A stretch of DNA of 37,950 bases from Paraglaciecola marina (GCF_004360155.1 NZ_ML178729.1:2043-39992), one strand, 5' to 3'; counted from the stretch's first letter, positions 1-7,569 are shown. The notes: generated by a model not told the origin, from the sequence alone. Program-made: numbers and translations.

Positions 1-73
1 ATTAAATATGGGGATTTTAGGAGCGCTCTTTCAGCGAGTAAAATTCCCATTATAATTTTTTTGTTATGTGTAA
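1..73 (-). repeat. attC-like integron recombination site, cut by the left window edge
   Basis: An imperfect hairpin has arms ATGGGGATTTTA (8-19) and TAAAATTCCCAT (39-50). They pair over 12 positions with one G-T wobble on the plus strand. An inner stem, CGCT (24-27) with AGCG (33-36), is separated from them by unpaired bases. The core TTGTTATGTGTAA (61-73) lies directly after the stop codon of the small cassette gene, and its exact inverse, TTACACATAACAA, lies at 305-317 on the other side of that gene. Imperfect hairpins with bulges and inverse outer cores are the hallmark of attC sites. The core fits the GTTRRRY consensus except for one base (GTTATGT). The partner core should lie beyond base 1. 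Confidence 0.68.
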
Positions 74-274
74 TTACCACAGTTTTAGATTAGTATTTTT
101 AGGGAGTATTTTGAGCAAGCCCTGATTGCCTTTTACACCGTAAACTAAAAACAAAACCCCTAGAATAAATATAGATAGGCACATGGTTAGAGTTTCCTGA
201 CCGTAATATGCCATAAACGGAGATAGAGCTACAAAAAGCAAACCTACGATAATTCCCAGCACTCTTATAGCCAA
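74..274 (-). CDS. Small two-helix membrane protein encoded in an integron gene cassette
   Basis: This 66-aa protein has two hydrophobic segments, about residues 5-24 and 30-48, joined by a short polar turn, and a basic C-terminus. It is probably an inner-membrane protein. I do not recognise the family. The start is TTG, supported by GGAG eight bases upstream; an ATG further upstream runs into a stop in its own frame after seven codons. The stop codon abuts the attC-like core at 61-73, and the gene begins about 30 bases after the inverse core at 305-317. One short gene filling the space between two attachment cores is how an integron cassette is built, and its orientation, divergent from intI, is the expected one. 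Its function is unknown. Confidence 0.65.
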   Translation of the reverse strand: MAIRVLGIIVGLLFVALSPFMAYYGQETLTMCLSIFILGVLFLVYGVKGNQGLLKILPKNTNLKLW

Positions 275-304
275 AATATTTTCTCCATTGTATTTATTTA
301 TCCC

Positions 305-325
305 TTACACATAACAATTTATTAG
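305..325 (-). other. Cassette junction core (attI/attC type) overlapping the putative left end of a genomic island
   Basis: TTACACATAACAA (305-317) is the exact inverse complement of the core at 61-73. No second core or hairpin follows to the right, as a complete attC would need, so this may be the attI-side junction of the first cassette. AACAATTTATTAG (313-325) matches AACAATTTAATAG (7557-7569) at 12 of 13 bases. That suggests the island between them inserted next to this core. The match is short and AT-rich, so the assignment is an inference. Confidence 0.45.
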
Positions 326-382
326 AAATAATAAACCATAAAACCCTTTAAAAACAAAAGTTTAATTAAAAATAAAAAAATA

Positions 383-398
383 TGTAGACACAATGTAG
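383..398. repeat. Left copy of the island's arm-type integrase repeat
   Basis: TGTAGACACAATGTAG lies between the proposed left end and the cargo operon. It matches the repeats around the integrase start at 14 of 15 bases. Having copies at both ends of the element and nowhere else noticed supports a role in integrase binding or, less likely, as the crossover core itself. Confidence 0.5.
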
Positions 399-426
399 CA
401 CTGCAATCTCTAACAGAATAGAACTT

Positions 427-1104
427 CTAGATAGTGCTTAACATTAAATCCGAAATAACTGGCATTAATATTGGTGAAAATGATTTATCAATTTTAATTT
501 TGGCTCTGCGAGAGATTTCAATATCACCAGCAAACCCTGCATATTTCACTGCGACTAAAAGCTTCGTCAAACAATGGTCCGAAGGTAAATTTAGATAATC
601 GCTATAGTCCTTAATATCAATATTCCCTTTTAAACACATTTTTGCAGAAATACCTTCACTTACACCAATGTCAGATAACTCTAATTGCTTAGCAAAAAGA
701 ACTGAAACACCTAAACTTTCTATATTACAAAGAAAATCAATTGGAGAAATTTCAAATTTTTCTATTGTTACACCAAAACTATCTAACTGGGAAATTGCTG
801 TTACAAACTTTCTGATACACCTTCCTGGATTGATGATTTCAATTAATTGAAAAGATTCACCACTAAATACAAAGTCTATATATTCAAAATTTTTCCTTTC
901 ACTCATTTCGACTCTACCAAATGGGTCTCTAATCTCTTCTACAATCACATTGGAGTTTACGTACCTACCTGATATAGAGTTTAGAGTCGCGGAGTTCAAT
1001 ATAAACCCCTCACCTATTTCACTGGTGTATTGAGAAGTTAACATTCTTTGTTTTAAGCTTCTTGGGGATTGCCAAGATGCTTTAAACCACTGTACTCGGT
1101 TCAC
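427..1104 (-). CDS. Unknown protein, third gene of island cargo operon
   Basis: This 225-aa protein is not recognised. It is soluble, with no signal peptide or membrane segment, and appears rich in beta strands. No catalytic motif stands out; Cys residues are scattered without a CxxC pair. The GTG start overlaps the stop of the preceding gene as GTGA (four bases), which indicates translational coupling. It is the last gene of the three-gene operon and lies right inside the left end of the island. Base composition is visibly more AT-rich than the core genes of the window. Strict co-transcription with a nuclease-like protein suggests that the three proteins act together, possibly in phage defence, but this is inference from context only. 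Confidence 0.72.
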   Translation of the reverse strand: MNRVQWFKASWQSPRSLKQRMLTSQYTSEIGEGFILNSATLNSISGRYVNSNVIVEEIRDPFGRVEMSERKNFEYIDFVFSGESFQLIEIINPGRCIRKFVTAISQLDSFGVTIEKFEISPIDFLCNIESLGVSVLFAKQLELSDIGVSEGISAKMCLKGNIDIKDYSDYLNLPSDHCLTKLLVAVKYAGFAGDIEISRRAKIKIDKSFSPILMPVISDLMLSTI

Positions 1105-2189
1105 GTTATATCCTGAGAAAATATTGCTTGATAAGCATTTCGAGCAGCAGACTCAATTTTTTTATGCAATTGTTTCTTTTCTAAATTACTTGGAGCATCA
1201 CTCTTCTGCACAAAATTCTTTGTTCTTTCACTATACCTATTTATGAATCGAACTTGGTACGTAAAACCATTTTTTTCTTCTGGATTTTTCAGTGATGCCT
1301 CAAATGAAACTTTATCTGAAGCCGTTCCTACCTCAAGAGATTCCCATTGAATATGGGATACATAGAACCCCCTTTCAAATAGTGACTTAAGCTCTGGAGA
1401 AGAAAGTACCCCCTCACCATGTAACATTGCTTTCTTTATTCGACTAGTAATAGCATCATCATCGCCCTCTATCTCTGGGTGATGTAGCTTTACATTAGTA
1501 ACATCATAAAGTTTATAATCATCGATATTGGAAATGAGTTTTCTAAAAAAATCTGAGACTTGAGACGCTTTTGATACGCCGGATAAATCTATAGAGAATT
1601 GTTTTAAGTTTTTACCCGCAATAGAATTTAACTGCAATTTTAGCTCTGAAACTAGCCCCATGGAAAAATCGTTTGCGGGAGAGCGTAGGTTTAATTCCCC
1701 TCCACTGAACTCAACTTCAATGAGAGAAGTTTTAGGGACAACTTGTCTCATTTCAGGCTTAGTAAGATCGTAATCTTTATAGTTAACTTCTAAGATAAAA
1801 GAGTCTGATTTTTTAACTATTTTTGCATTTGAGTCGCCTTTACTAGAAACTTTTGTTTTTATTATATCTAAACAATTTTTAACCTTCGTTTCATCCAAAA
1901 TCATTTGTCCGTCATCATTTGCATTATCAATAGATGTAGAGGAAATATTTTCTCTTCTGGGACTTACAGATAAAAATTCAGCTAACTTAGTTTTATCGTA
2001 GTAATCAAACATGTAACTAGACAAATAGAAGGAGGCATCATCTTTTACTTCTAAAGATGAAAAAAGGACATTTTTTTGAAATAGTAATGAAAAAATATTT
2101 GCTTTAGTGACTTGGTTTTGTGATAAGCCATCGAAAATTGCTTTATCATGGTAAAAATATATTGAAGGGCCGTATTTTAGGGTTTTCAT
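1101..2189 (-). CDS. Unknown protein, second gene of island cargo operon
   Basis: This 362-aa soluble protein is of unrecognised family. It has no membrane segment, no Walker motif and no obvious nuclease or protease signature. The middle part (about residues 140-260) alternates beta strands with amphipathic helices, and the C-terminal 30 residues form a Lys-rich helix. The ATG overlaps the stop of the upstream gene by one base (TAATG), and its own stop overlaps the next start by four bases. Such tight packing points to a fixed-stoichiometry complex or a toxin-antidote arrangement. Codon use is AT-rich like its operon partners. Function unknown. Confidence 0.72.
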   Translation of the reverse strand: MKTLKYGPSIYFYHDKAIFDGLSQNQVTKANIFSLLFQKNVLFSSLEVKDDASFYLSSYMFDYYDKTKLAEFLSVSPRRENISSTSIDNANDDGQMILDETKVKNCLDIIKTKVSSKGDSNAKIVKKSDSFILEVNYKDYDLTKPEMRQVVPKTSLIEVEFSGGELNLRSPANDFSMGLVSELKLQLNSIAGKNLKQFSIDLSGVSKASQVSDFFRKLISNIDDYKLYDVTNVKLHHPEIEGDDDAITSRIKKAMLHGEGVLSSPELKSLFERGFYVSHIQWESLEVGTASDKVSFEASLKNPEEKNGFTYQVRFINRYSERTKNFVQKSDAPSNLEKKQLHKKIESAARNAYQAIFSQDIT

Positions 2190-3166
2190 TACTTTTCACT
2201 CCAACCTAACTCACCGATATTATAATGCTCTGTAAACCTTGTAACTCTCTCCGGTACTATTAGATTAAGTTGCTTTTCTCTAACTTCATCCATATTCCAG
2301 ATTTGCATATATTTTAACTTGGCATTTTTGAAGGTAGCCATTATATTTGCATCTCTATCTTGACCAATAAATTTCAGTGTAATGTGAATTTCTTCAGATA
2401 AAATCTGATAATGAGATAGCATATCTATCAGATATACAAATTCGTCTATTTCGCTTCCAGATCTCTTGTAGTAAATTATATACCCTGTTTGACCATCATG
2501 TTTTTGATATTTGGTTATTAAAATCGGGCTTGATAGTTGCTCAATAGTAGCTGGTTGCTCCCAGTATTCACCATGTTTAACTTTGTGCATCATCATATCA
2601 GGATACCAAAAGGTATATTTTTGTATCCCAAACTTTCCAATACATATGTTGATATCGCATGCAATTGAAAAGCAATCTTCAATTTGTTTGGGGCCCATAA
2701 AGTGAATTAGATTCCCTTTAGCAATGGGAAAAGTTGTTAAATTAATTTCTGAAAATTGTTCGTGAAAATCATTTGAATAACTATTGTCGTGATTGTAGAC
2801 AAATAGAAAACCTCTAACTTCATAATCAAGATTACTACTTTGCACTAAGTAAGCATCTTGCCAACTTTCAGATACAGCAGCACATTGAATAGACATAGCT
2901 AAACTATCTAGAGCAGTTTTAATTGTGGATGCCGTTATAGACTTTTTGGCATAACTTTTCAAATCAGTATTAAAATAAAGGTCTTTTCCAGTATAAGGAT
3001 CAACATAGTGAAAAACACAATCACATGGATGTGTTTTCTTATTATGCTCACTAAACGCACATGCGAAGTTTTGATCATGTAATTCATGGAGATCCCACTT
3101 AAATGTATTAAAAATATTTTCTGATATTGCGTTGGCAGCAAAAGATGTGTTGATTGTCTCAGACAT
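2189..3166 (-). CDS. PD-(D/E)XK nuclease-like protein, first gene of island cargo operon
   Basis: This 325-aa soluble protein has a segment near its N-terminus (about residues 47-72) that fits the PD-(D/E)XK nuclease core: Asp49 at the start of a predicted beta strand, a short hairpin, then Asp68-Leu69-Lys70 at the end of the next strand, followed by a helix (residues 75-100). Restriction endonuclease-fold proteins bind metal through these acidic residues and cleave DNA. The rest of the protein is unrecognised. The ATG is preceded by GGGAAG four bases away, a good ribosome site. It heads the three-gene operon just downstream of the replication gene. The nuclease assignment rests on motif reading only and needs structural comparison; the operon itself is clear. 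Confidence 0.6.
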   Translation of the reverse strand: MSETINTSFAANAISENIFNTFKWDLHELHDQNFACAFSEHNKKTHPCDCVFHYVDPYTGKDLYFNTDLKSYAKKSITASTIKTALDSLAMSIQCAAVSESWQDAYLVQSSNLDYEVRGFLFVYNHDNSYSNDFHEQFSEINLTTFPIAKGNLIHFMGPKQIEDCFSIACDINICIGKFGIQKYTFWYPDMMMHKVKHGEYWEQPATIEQLSSPILITKYQKHDGQTGYIIYYKRSGSEIDEFVYLIDMLSHYQILSEEIHITLKFIGQDRDANIMATFKNAKLKYMQIWNMDEVREKQLNLIVPERVTRFTEHYNIGELGWSEK

Positions 3167-3191
3167 TGGTCTTCCCTGAATAATTATTGTG

Positions 3192-3222
3192 CGTATAAAA
3201 ATACTCTCAGTAATTTAGTCAA
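3192..3222 (-). promoter_or_regulatory. Possible promoter of the three-gene cargo operon
   Basis: Reading the minus strand, TTGACT (3217-3222) is followed after 19 bases by TATACG (3192-3197), upstream of the nuclease-like gene. The -35 match is good and the -10 match is weak with wide spacing. No strong terminator separates the operon from the replication gene, so read-through is also possible. Confidence 0.3.
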
Positions 3223-3288
3223 TTAGCAATGGGATATTTCTGCATTATCAATAAATTAGTACAGTTATTTACAGAACTCCTAGGGAAC

Positions 3289-5061
3289 TCAACCTTCGGT
3301 TTCGCCAAGAGCCAAAGTTTGCGCACCACGATTTTTTCTTACCGTCCATTCATGCTCTCGGCTTATATAGATTTCACCACCACAACACAATCCTTTTACA
3401 ACATATCCAATAGGCTCTATATACAGCCCTTCTTTCTCAATGAACTCCCTATGAATAGAAACAGGACAATCTGCCCGCTTGATATTTGCACCACCCATTG
3501 CCTGCATAAAAGCGCACCAATCACCGCTATCAGCGGCGCACAATACAGATAAAACTGTATCATCATCTGACTGACTCACAGCGATACGTCTAGCTTCACG
3601 CCAAACGGTAACAGAAGGACCGCCAAACTGTTGAAACTGACGTATCCCATGCAAACCTGACCATTCACATATTCTTTCAGCTGAATCACTTGCAGGCTTT
3701 CCATAGTGGTCTTCATCAACACCATGCCCATCGATATTTTTAGCAATATACTTGGCGATATAACCTACGGCTGAGCCTTTTCGTTTATCAATGAGTTCGA
3801 CTGTAAATCTATGCTTTTTAGCGCCTGCCTCCTCCCCATCAACTTCCAATGCATAATCTCGTAGCGTAGACTCTAATATGACTCTCTGCTCTGGTTTTAC
3901 AAAAACAAGTAAATGCCAATGTGGTGTTCCATCATGGTGAGGCTCTACCACTCGCATCCCAAAATAATCAATCTTTTCTCTAGCTAAAGCAGCTCTTCCT
4001 TTTGCCCACTGCCTACTTAAAAATTTATGCGCTTCACTCGGGCTAGTGCCGTCGAATTTAGGGTTAGACTTTCCGCTCCTTAATACAGCATGCATACGAG
4101 ATGGAGCGGTAATAGTAATAAACGTTGCCTGATAACCAAATTGATTGCCGTATGCTTCCATGCCACTCAAACGGCACATTAACTCATTGCGCTTATTGAC
4201 AGGATTAGACACATTACTATCACTTGCTTCTTTAAGGTTTAGTGTGTCACCACATTCATTTACCATTTCCATACTTTCTAAAAATACCTTAGTACGGCGT
4301 TTTATCTCTCGTCTTGTTCGAAGGTTGTAATCAGTAATGTAAATTTGGCTATGGGCATTAATAACCCCCATATGACGCGCTATTTGCTCAATCGCTCTAG
4401 CTTTGACTTTATGTAACTTCTTATTCCAATATTTAAAACAGGTGTAACGGGCTATATCACCTTGAATGAACTTGCCTTTTCGTGGGGTAATACTGTTTTG
4501 GCGCTGAATTGATTCAAGTACTTTTAAGACTTCTTCTATAGGCTCGTCGTCATGCAGCATATTAGAAGCCACTGAATAACACTCCATTGAACGGTTATCA
4601 GCGTATTCTTCAATTTGGTCATCCGTCATGCTTTTAACAGCATGAAACGGGCGGCAAAACTCCGCCAGTTCCCGTATATATGAGTTAGCGTTGAAGCGTC
4701 CCTTCACGCCCGTTTTTAGTAAACGGTTATATTGAGCTTTCACTCGATGACGCAAAATATATGGAATGAGCTTTAAGCATTCTTTAACGAACGTCTTATC
4801 ATCTCTGTGCTCAGTATTAAACGAATCCAGCATTAACGAGCCTGTTTGAGCAAACACCGCCCCTTTTTCGTTAATGGGCTGAATATCATTTGGCTTCTGC
4901 TTGTCATTATCGTTAACGGGTTCAAGTTGGTAGCTTAATCCCGTTAACGGCTCGATAGTCGTTAACGGACTTTGAGGCTCATGTTGAACAGGGAAAGCTT
5001 CAAGTGAGTTTTTTTCTGTCGTTACGTTAAGAGGCTTTTCATTTATTGGATGGGGAGCCAT
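3289..5061 (-). CDS. HUH-type replication initiation endonuclease, phage gpA-like
   Basis: This 590-aa protein resembles the replication gene A proteins of P2-type phages and related plasmids, which nick one strand at an origin and become covalently linked through tyrosine to start rolling-circle replication. The HUH metal motif is His381-Trp-His383, and the catalytic tyrosine helix has Tyr434 and Tyr438 (YIAKY) followed by AKN. The first 80 residues are low in structure and variable, and the C-terminal 150 residues follow the nuclease domain. The start is supported by AGGTGAG five bases upstream. It follows the AlpA-like gene by one base and probably forms an operon with it. Its presence means the island can probably replicate after excision. 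No partner helicase is encoded here, so host Rep helicase is presumably used. Confidence 0.85.
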   Translation of the reverse strand: MAPHPINEKPLNVTTEKNSLEAFPVQHEPQSPLTTIEPLTGLSYQLEPVNDNDKQKPNDIQPINEKGAVFAQTGSLMLDSFNTEHRDDKTFVKECLKLIPYILRHRVKAQYNRLLKTGVKGRFNANSYIRELAEFCRPFHAVKSMTDDQIEEYADNRSMECYSVASNMLHDDEPIEEVLKVLESIQRQNSITPRKGKFIQGDIARYTCFKYWNKKLHKVKARAIEQIARHMGVINAHSQIYITDYNLRTRREIKRRTKVFLESMEMVNECGDTLNLKEASDSNVSNPVNKRNELMCRLSGMEAYGNQFGYQATFITITAPSRMHAVLRSGKSNPKFDGTSPSEAHKFLSRQWAKGRAALAREKIDYFGMRVVEPHHDGTPHWHLLVFVKPEQRVILESTLRDYALEVDGEEAGAKKHRFTVELIDKRKGSAVGYIAKYIAKNIDGHGVDEDHYGKPASDSAERICEWSGLHGIRQFQQFGGPSVTVWREARRIAVSQSDDDTVLSVLCAADSGDWCAFMQAMGGANIKRADCPVSIHREFIEKEGLYIEPIGYVVKGLCCGGEIYISREHEWTVRKNRGAQTLALGETEG

Positions 5062-5062
5062 T

Positions 5063-5260
5063 CTAACTCACCTCACTAGTTGAATAAGTGAGCTGAGATT
5101 CAATGTAATGCTCTAAATCCTGCATGCGATAGCGAATTGCTCTTGCCCCCACTTTTACAAATGGGATTCTGGCACCTGCCCAGCGGTCACGCTCTAAAAA
5201 CGCTTCACTGACGCATAGTAACTTCGCCGCTTCTTGGGTATTAAGTAAGTTGATAATCAT
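5063..5260 (-). CDS. AlpA/excisionase-like helix-turn-helix DNA-binding protein
   Basis: This 65-aa protein has the MerR-like winged-helix layout of the HTH_17/excisionase family: an N-terminal 'LNTQEAAKLLCVSE' helix-turn-helix, a wing region (VKVGARAIRYR) and a C-terminal helix. In integrative elements such proteins serve as excisionases or as transcription activators of int and rep. AGAGGTG lies four bases before the ATG. It precedes the replication gene by one base. The 21-bp tandem repeats at 5342-5389 lie in the control region just upstream and are plausible binding sites for this protein or for the replication protein. Confidence 0.82.
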   Translation of the reverse strand: MIINLLNTQEAAKLLCVSEAFLERDRWAGARIPFVKVGARAIRYRMQDLEHYIESQLTYSTSEVS

Positions 5261-5341
5261 GGTACACCTCTGCTTGTTCAGCGTTTAATTACGCCTTTCA
5301 TTTAAAAACAGGGTGTATCTTTTCTTATGTTTGAATAAAAC

Positions 5342-5394
5342 GGAATGCCGCTAGGGGGTAGAGGAATTCCTCTAGGGGGTAGAGGAATTTTTTT
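5342..5394. repeat. Tandem 21-bp repeats with a perfect hairpin; candidate origin or control site of the island
   Basis: Two full 21-base units (5342-5362 and 5363-5383) share GGAATNCCNCTAGGGGGTAG and are followed by the start of a third (GGAAT). The stretch CTAGGGGGTAGAGGAATT occurs exactly twice (5351-5368, 5372-5389). Within them AATTCCTCTA and TAGAGGAATT pair as a 10-bp stem around GGGGG, followed by a T run on the plus strand. A second perfect palindrome, TAGAGGAATTCCTCTA, spans 5359-5374. It could be iterons, the nicking origin for the HUH protein, an operator, or an intrinsic terminator on the plus strand. Confidence 0.6.
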
Positions 5395-5396
5395 TG

Positions 5397-6218
5397 CTAT
5401 GGAATAGGCAGTATTAATTTCCCTTTTTTAAACGCTCCTATCCATTTTGAAAATTGAAGGTTCTTCTCTTCTGCATCAGATAAAACTAATAAGGGACTGG
5501 CCTCACTGTTTAATTCAGCTTCAATAATGGTCCCTGCTTTCTTATTTGAAAAAGAAGTGCAATCTTTAAGATACCGTTGAATAACCTCTACCTTTAACGG
5601 CATTATTCGTTCAGCTTTTGCACTACCTCCGGCTTTACCGCTACTGGTGACTTGCTCTCTTTCATCAAACAAACACTCAGCTCTCGCCATACTATCTAGT
5701 ATTTCGCTGCGACACTCAGCAATAACGTGAGGAATGTTTTCTTTCAACGCTTTCGAGAGCTCACTCTCTCCGGCTTTTAAAGTCATATCGTGAGTCATAC
5801 TTTTAATGGATGCGCTATGCATCAAAACCAATGTGGCAAAGACCTCACACCACCTCAACTTTTTAACGTTAATAGTCGTTAAGTCAAAATAGTTAAGCAG
5901 CAAATAAATACATCGCCCATCGGTTAAATAAAAAGATTGTCGCTGAGAGTCTTTAAGCTGCATTTTGGCTAACTCAAATGCAAAGTGACTTCCAATTGCT
6001 TTCATCCAATCAATTGAGTGAGCAATACGTATCACCGCAGCATTAGTGCGAGAAGAGAGAATATCTCTTGCCATGTATGTTGCGTCAGACTCTTCTTTCA
6101 AGGGCGTAAAATCTAATGGCGCATAGCCTTTACGGTCAAAAATAGAGCTAATATTACCTTTAGTTTTTTCCTTATTAATTAAATGGCTCGGACTGAGTTT
6201 AATTGTTTTTTGGTACAT
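5397..6218 (-). CDS. Unknown protein of the integrative element, between integrase and replication genes
   Basis: This soluble protein of 273 aa from the preferred start is not recognised. It is mostly helical, with no membrane segment and no clear catalytic motif; a short Gly/Ser/Lys-rich linker (SSGKAGGSAKAER) separates an N-terminal two thirds from a C-terminal part. The frame is open for ten more codons upstream (to 6248), but ATG at 6218 has AGGAAG six bases before it and overlaps the integrase end by only 20 bases, so I prefer it. The overlap implies co-transcription from the integrase promoter. Its position suggests a role in maintenance or replication of the island. Confidence 0.7.
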   Translation of the reverse strand: MYQKTIKLSPSHLINKEKTKGNISSIFDRKGYAPLDFTPLKEESDATYMARDILSSRTNAAVIRIAHSIDWMKAIGSHFAFELAKMQLKDSQRQSFYLTDGRCIYLLLNYFDLTTINVKKLRWCEVFATLVLMHSASIKSMTHDMTLKAGESELSKALKENIPHVIAECRSEILDSMARAECLFDEREQVTSSGKAGGSAKAERIMPLKVEVIQRYLKDCTSFSNKKAGTIIEAELNSEASPLLVLSDAEEKNLQFSKWIGAFKKGKLILPIP

Positions 6219-7428
6219 AGTGCTCTTCCTGAATGTTTGCATGCTCAATAAAGAAATTAGTAATGCGCTGCATAGGCTCTCTTAGCCTGTCTAAATTGTT
6301 GATAACATAGCCTTGTGTCACATCGCCACCAGACTTGTGATTCACTAAGCTTTTTATAGCATAAGCTGATATATCTAATGATTCGGCCACTGTAATAAAC
6401 GTGCGCCTTAAGTCATGAAAAGTGAATTCAATACCGGACGTTTCTTTTAGGTACTTTAACGCTCTGCTCGGATGGGCAAGATATCCTGTCCTTCGATTAG
6501 AAAATACATACTCATTTGTTTTGAAACGTAAGCGATACAGCAGAATGCTTTCGATTAAATCACTAAAAGGTAGGGTTAGCGGCTCGTTGTTTTTGGTGTC
6601 TGGAATATGAAATGTTTTATCTTCAAAATCTACATGCTCCCAGAGTAACTTCGCACCTTCATTACGTCTTAGACCAGTTAGCAATAAAAATAACATATAG
6701 TCAGATGCAGTATGATGGAGATCCAAACTTGAATTAAACTTCATATCACTCAACGCTTGATACCAGTTTGCAAGCTCATGCTGTTTAATCACAGTTTGCC
6801 GTCTTGGCTCTTTGGCCCACGCTTTTAATTGGTTTATACGCTCTACAGGATTAACGGGAAATAAACTATTACCGCTATCATCTTCAAATTGAATATTAGC
6901 AAAACGAAAGATAGCACTTAGTACACGCATCACGTTATTAGCATAAGAAGGGCTTAATTTAGACTTAAGCTCACTATGTCGCTTAACAACACTGTCCTTC
7001 GTAATGGAAGAAAGTGGCTTATTCTTCCAGTCTTTTAGCTCACCATCTAGGTACATCTCATATTGAGCGTATGTTTTAGGCTTGAGGTCATTTTTAACAA
7101 GTTTGTATTCTTGAAATACATCATAGAGTGTCATGCCTTGCGCTTCTTGTTGTTTACGCTTAGCAATGGGATTGATACCCGTTGCAATTTCGCCTAAATA
7201 CTCCAAGGCAATCTTACGGGCTTTTTCCGCTGTAATTTCTGGATACTTCCCAAGAGTAATTCGTTTCACCTTGCGGTTAATACGCTTCTCTAGAATAAAG
7301 GCTTTTGCCCCGCCAGCAGTAACCCTTAACCCGAACCCTTTTAACTCATTATCTCGGTATATGGCCTGCCCTGTTTCAGGCAGTGTTATCTTGTCTACAA
7401 AAGACTTATTTATTTTATTGGTAGACAC
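6199..7428 (-). CDS. Tyrosine-type site-specific integrase of the genomic island
   Basis: This 409-aa protein has the P4-like integrase architecture: an N-terminal arm-type DNA-binding domain (about 1-90, DUF4102 type, with GFGLRVTAGG and FILEKRI), a SAM-like core-binding domain (100-200) and a catalytic domain (210-385). Catalytic residues are visible: Arg254 in TGLRR, His338-Asp-Leu-Arg341, His364 and nucleophile Tyr374. It catalyses integration and excision of the island. The start is GTG and lies inside one copy of the repeated GTAGACA motif, so integrase binding to these sites could repress its own expression. AAGG lies about ten bases upstream. It is the gene closest to the proposed right end. 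Confidence 0.92.
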   Translation of the reverse strand: MSTNKINKSFVDKITLPETGQAIYRDNELKGFGLRVTAGGAKAFILEKRINRKVKRITLGKYPEITAEKARKIALEYLGEIATGINPIAKRKQQEAQGMTLYDVFQEYKLVKNDLKPKTYAQYEMYLDGELKDWKNKPLSSITKDSVVKRHSELKSKLSPSYANNVMRVLSAIFRFANIQFEDDSGNSLFPVNPVERINQLKAWAKEPRRQTVIKQHELANWYQALSDMKFNSSLDLHHTASDYMLFLLLTGLRRNEGAKLLWEHVDFEDKTFHIPDTKNNEPLTLPFSDLIESILLYRLRFKTNEYVFSNRRTGYLAHPSRALKYLKETSGIEFTFHDLRRTFITVAESLDISAYAIKSLVNHKSGGDVTQGYVINNLDRLREPMQRITNFFIEHANIQEEHYVPKNN

Positions 7429-7463
7429 AGTGTAGACACCTTAATTAAAACTAATGTCTACAC
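7391..7463. repeat. Cluster of TGTCTACA-type repeats at the integrase start (right arm sites)
   Basis: Four copies of one motif occur here: TTGTCTACAA (7391-7400), two tandem GTAGACAC copies in the opposite orientation (7421-7428, 7432-7439) and TGTCTACAC (7455-7463). They overlap the integrase start codon and its upstream region. The near-identical copy at 383-398 marks the other end of the element. Clustered short repeats in both orientations are typical of integrase arm sites and may also autoregulate the integrase gene. Confidence 0.55.
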
Positions 7464-7556
7464 ATTAAAACGTACTTAATGGACTAAAGCCAATTAAATT
7501 AAGCCACTTAGAAGATATTCAAACATATTAAAACAAGGTCAAAAGGAGGAAAATAA

Positions 7557-7569
7557 AACAATTTAATAG
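7557..7569. other. Proposed right attachment site of the genomic island
   Basis: AACAATTTAATAG matches AACAATTTATTAG at 313-325 with one mismatch, in the same orientation. If the island were removed at these points, the cassette core at 305-317 would sit directly beside the palindromic region upstream of intI, where an attI site belongs. The repeat is short and AT-rich. Confidence 0.4.

Larger units (their letters stand above)
313..7569. mobile_element. Putative integrative genomic island of about 7.2 kb with HUH replication gene, integrase and a three-gene cargo operon
   Basis: All genes inside are on the minus strand. In transcription order they are a tyrosine integrase, an unknown 273-aa protein, an AlpA-like HTH protein, an HUH replication protein and three unknown cargo genes. 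Proposed ends are the 13-bp near-repeats at 313-325 and 7557-7569 (12 of 13 identical). Just inside both ends are copies of a second motif, GTAGACACAATGTAG (384-398) and GTAGACACAGTGTAG (7421-7435), with further inverted copies at 7392-7399 and 7455-7463; these look like integrase arm-type sites. Alternatively that 15-bp pair could be the core, giving ends at 384 and 7435. No structural phage or transfer genes are present. No tRNA gene is seen at either end. Confidence 0.6.

Noticed and set aside
3229-3552. 107-codon frame on the plus strand
   Set aside because: It is antisense to the end of the HUH replication gene and has no ribosome site or protein-like pattern.
5342-5389. Possible CRISPR repeats
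   Set aside because: Repeats are directly tandem with a 21-base period and no unique spacers; there are no cas genes. Iterons or hairpin origin fit better.
7133-7435. 100-codon plus-strand frame
   Set aside because: It is a shadow of the integrase gene on the opposite strand.
362-7450. TTAATTAAAA at 362-371 and 7441-7450 as island attachment core
   Set aside because: Low-complexity AT sequence; the right copy lies between arm-type repeats and not outside them, so it is less likely than the 313/7557 pair.
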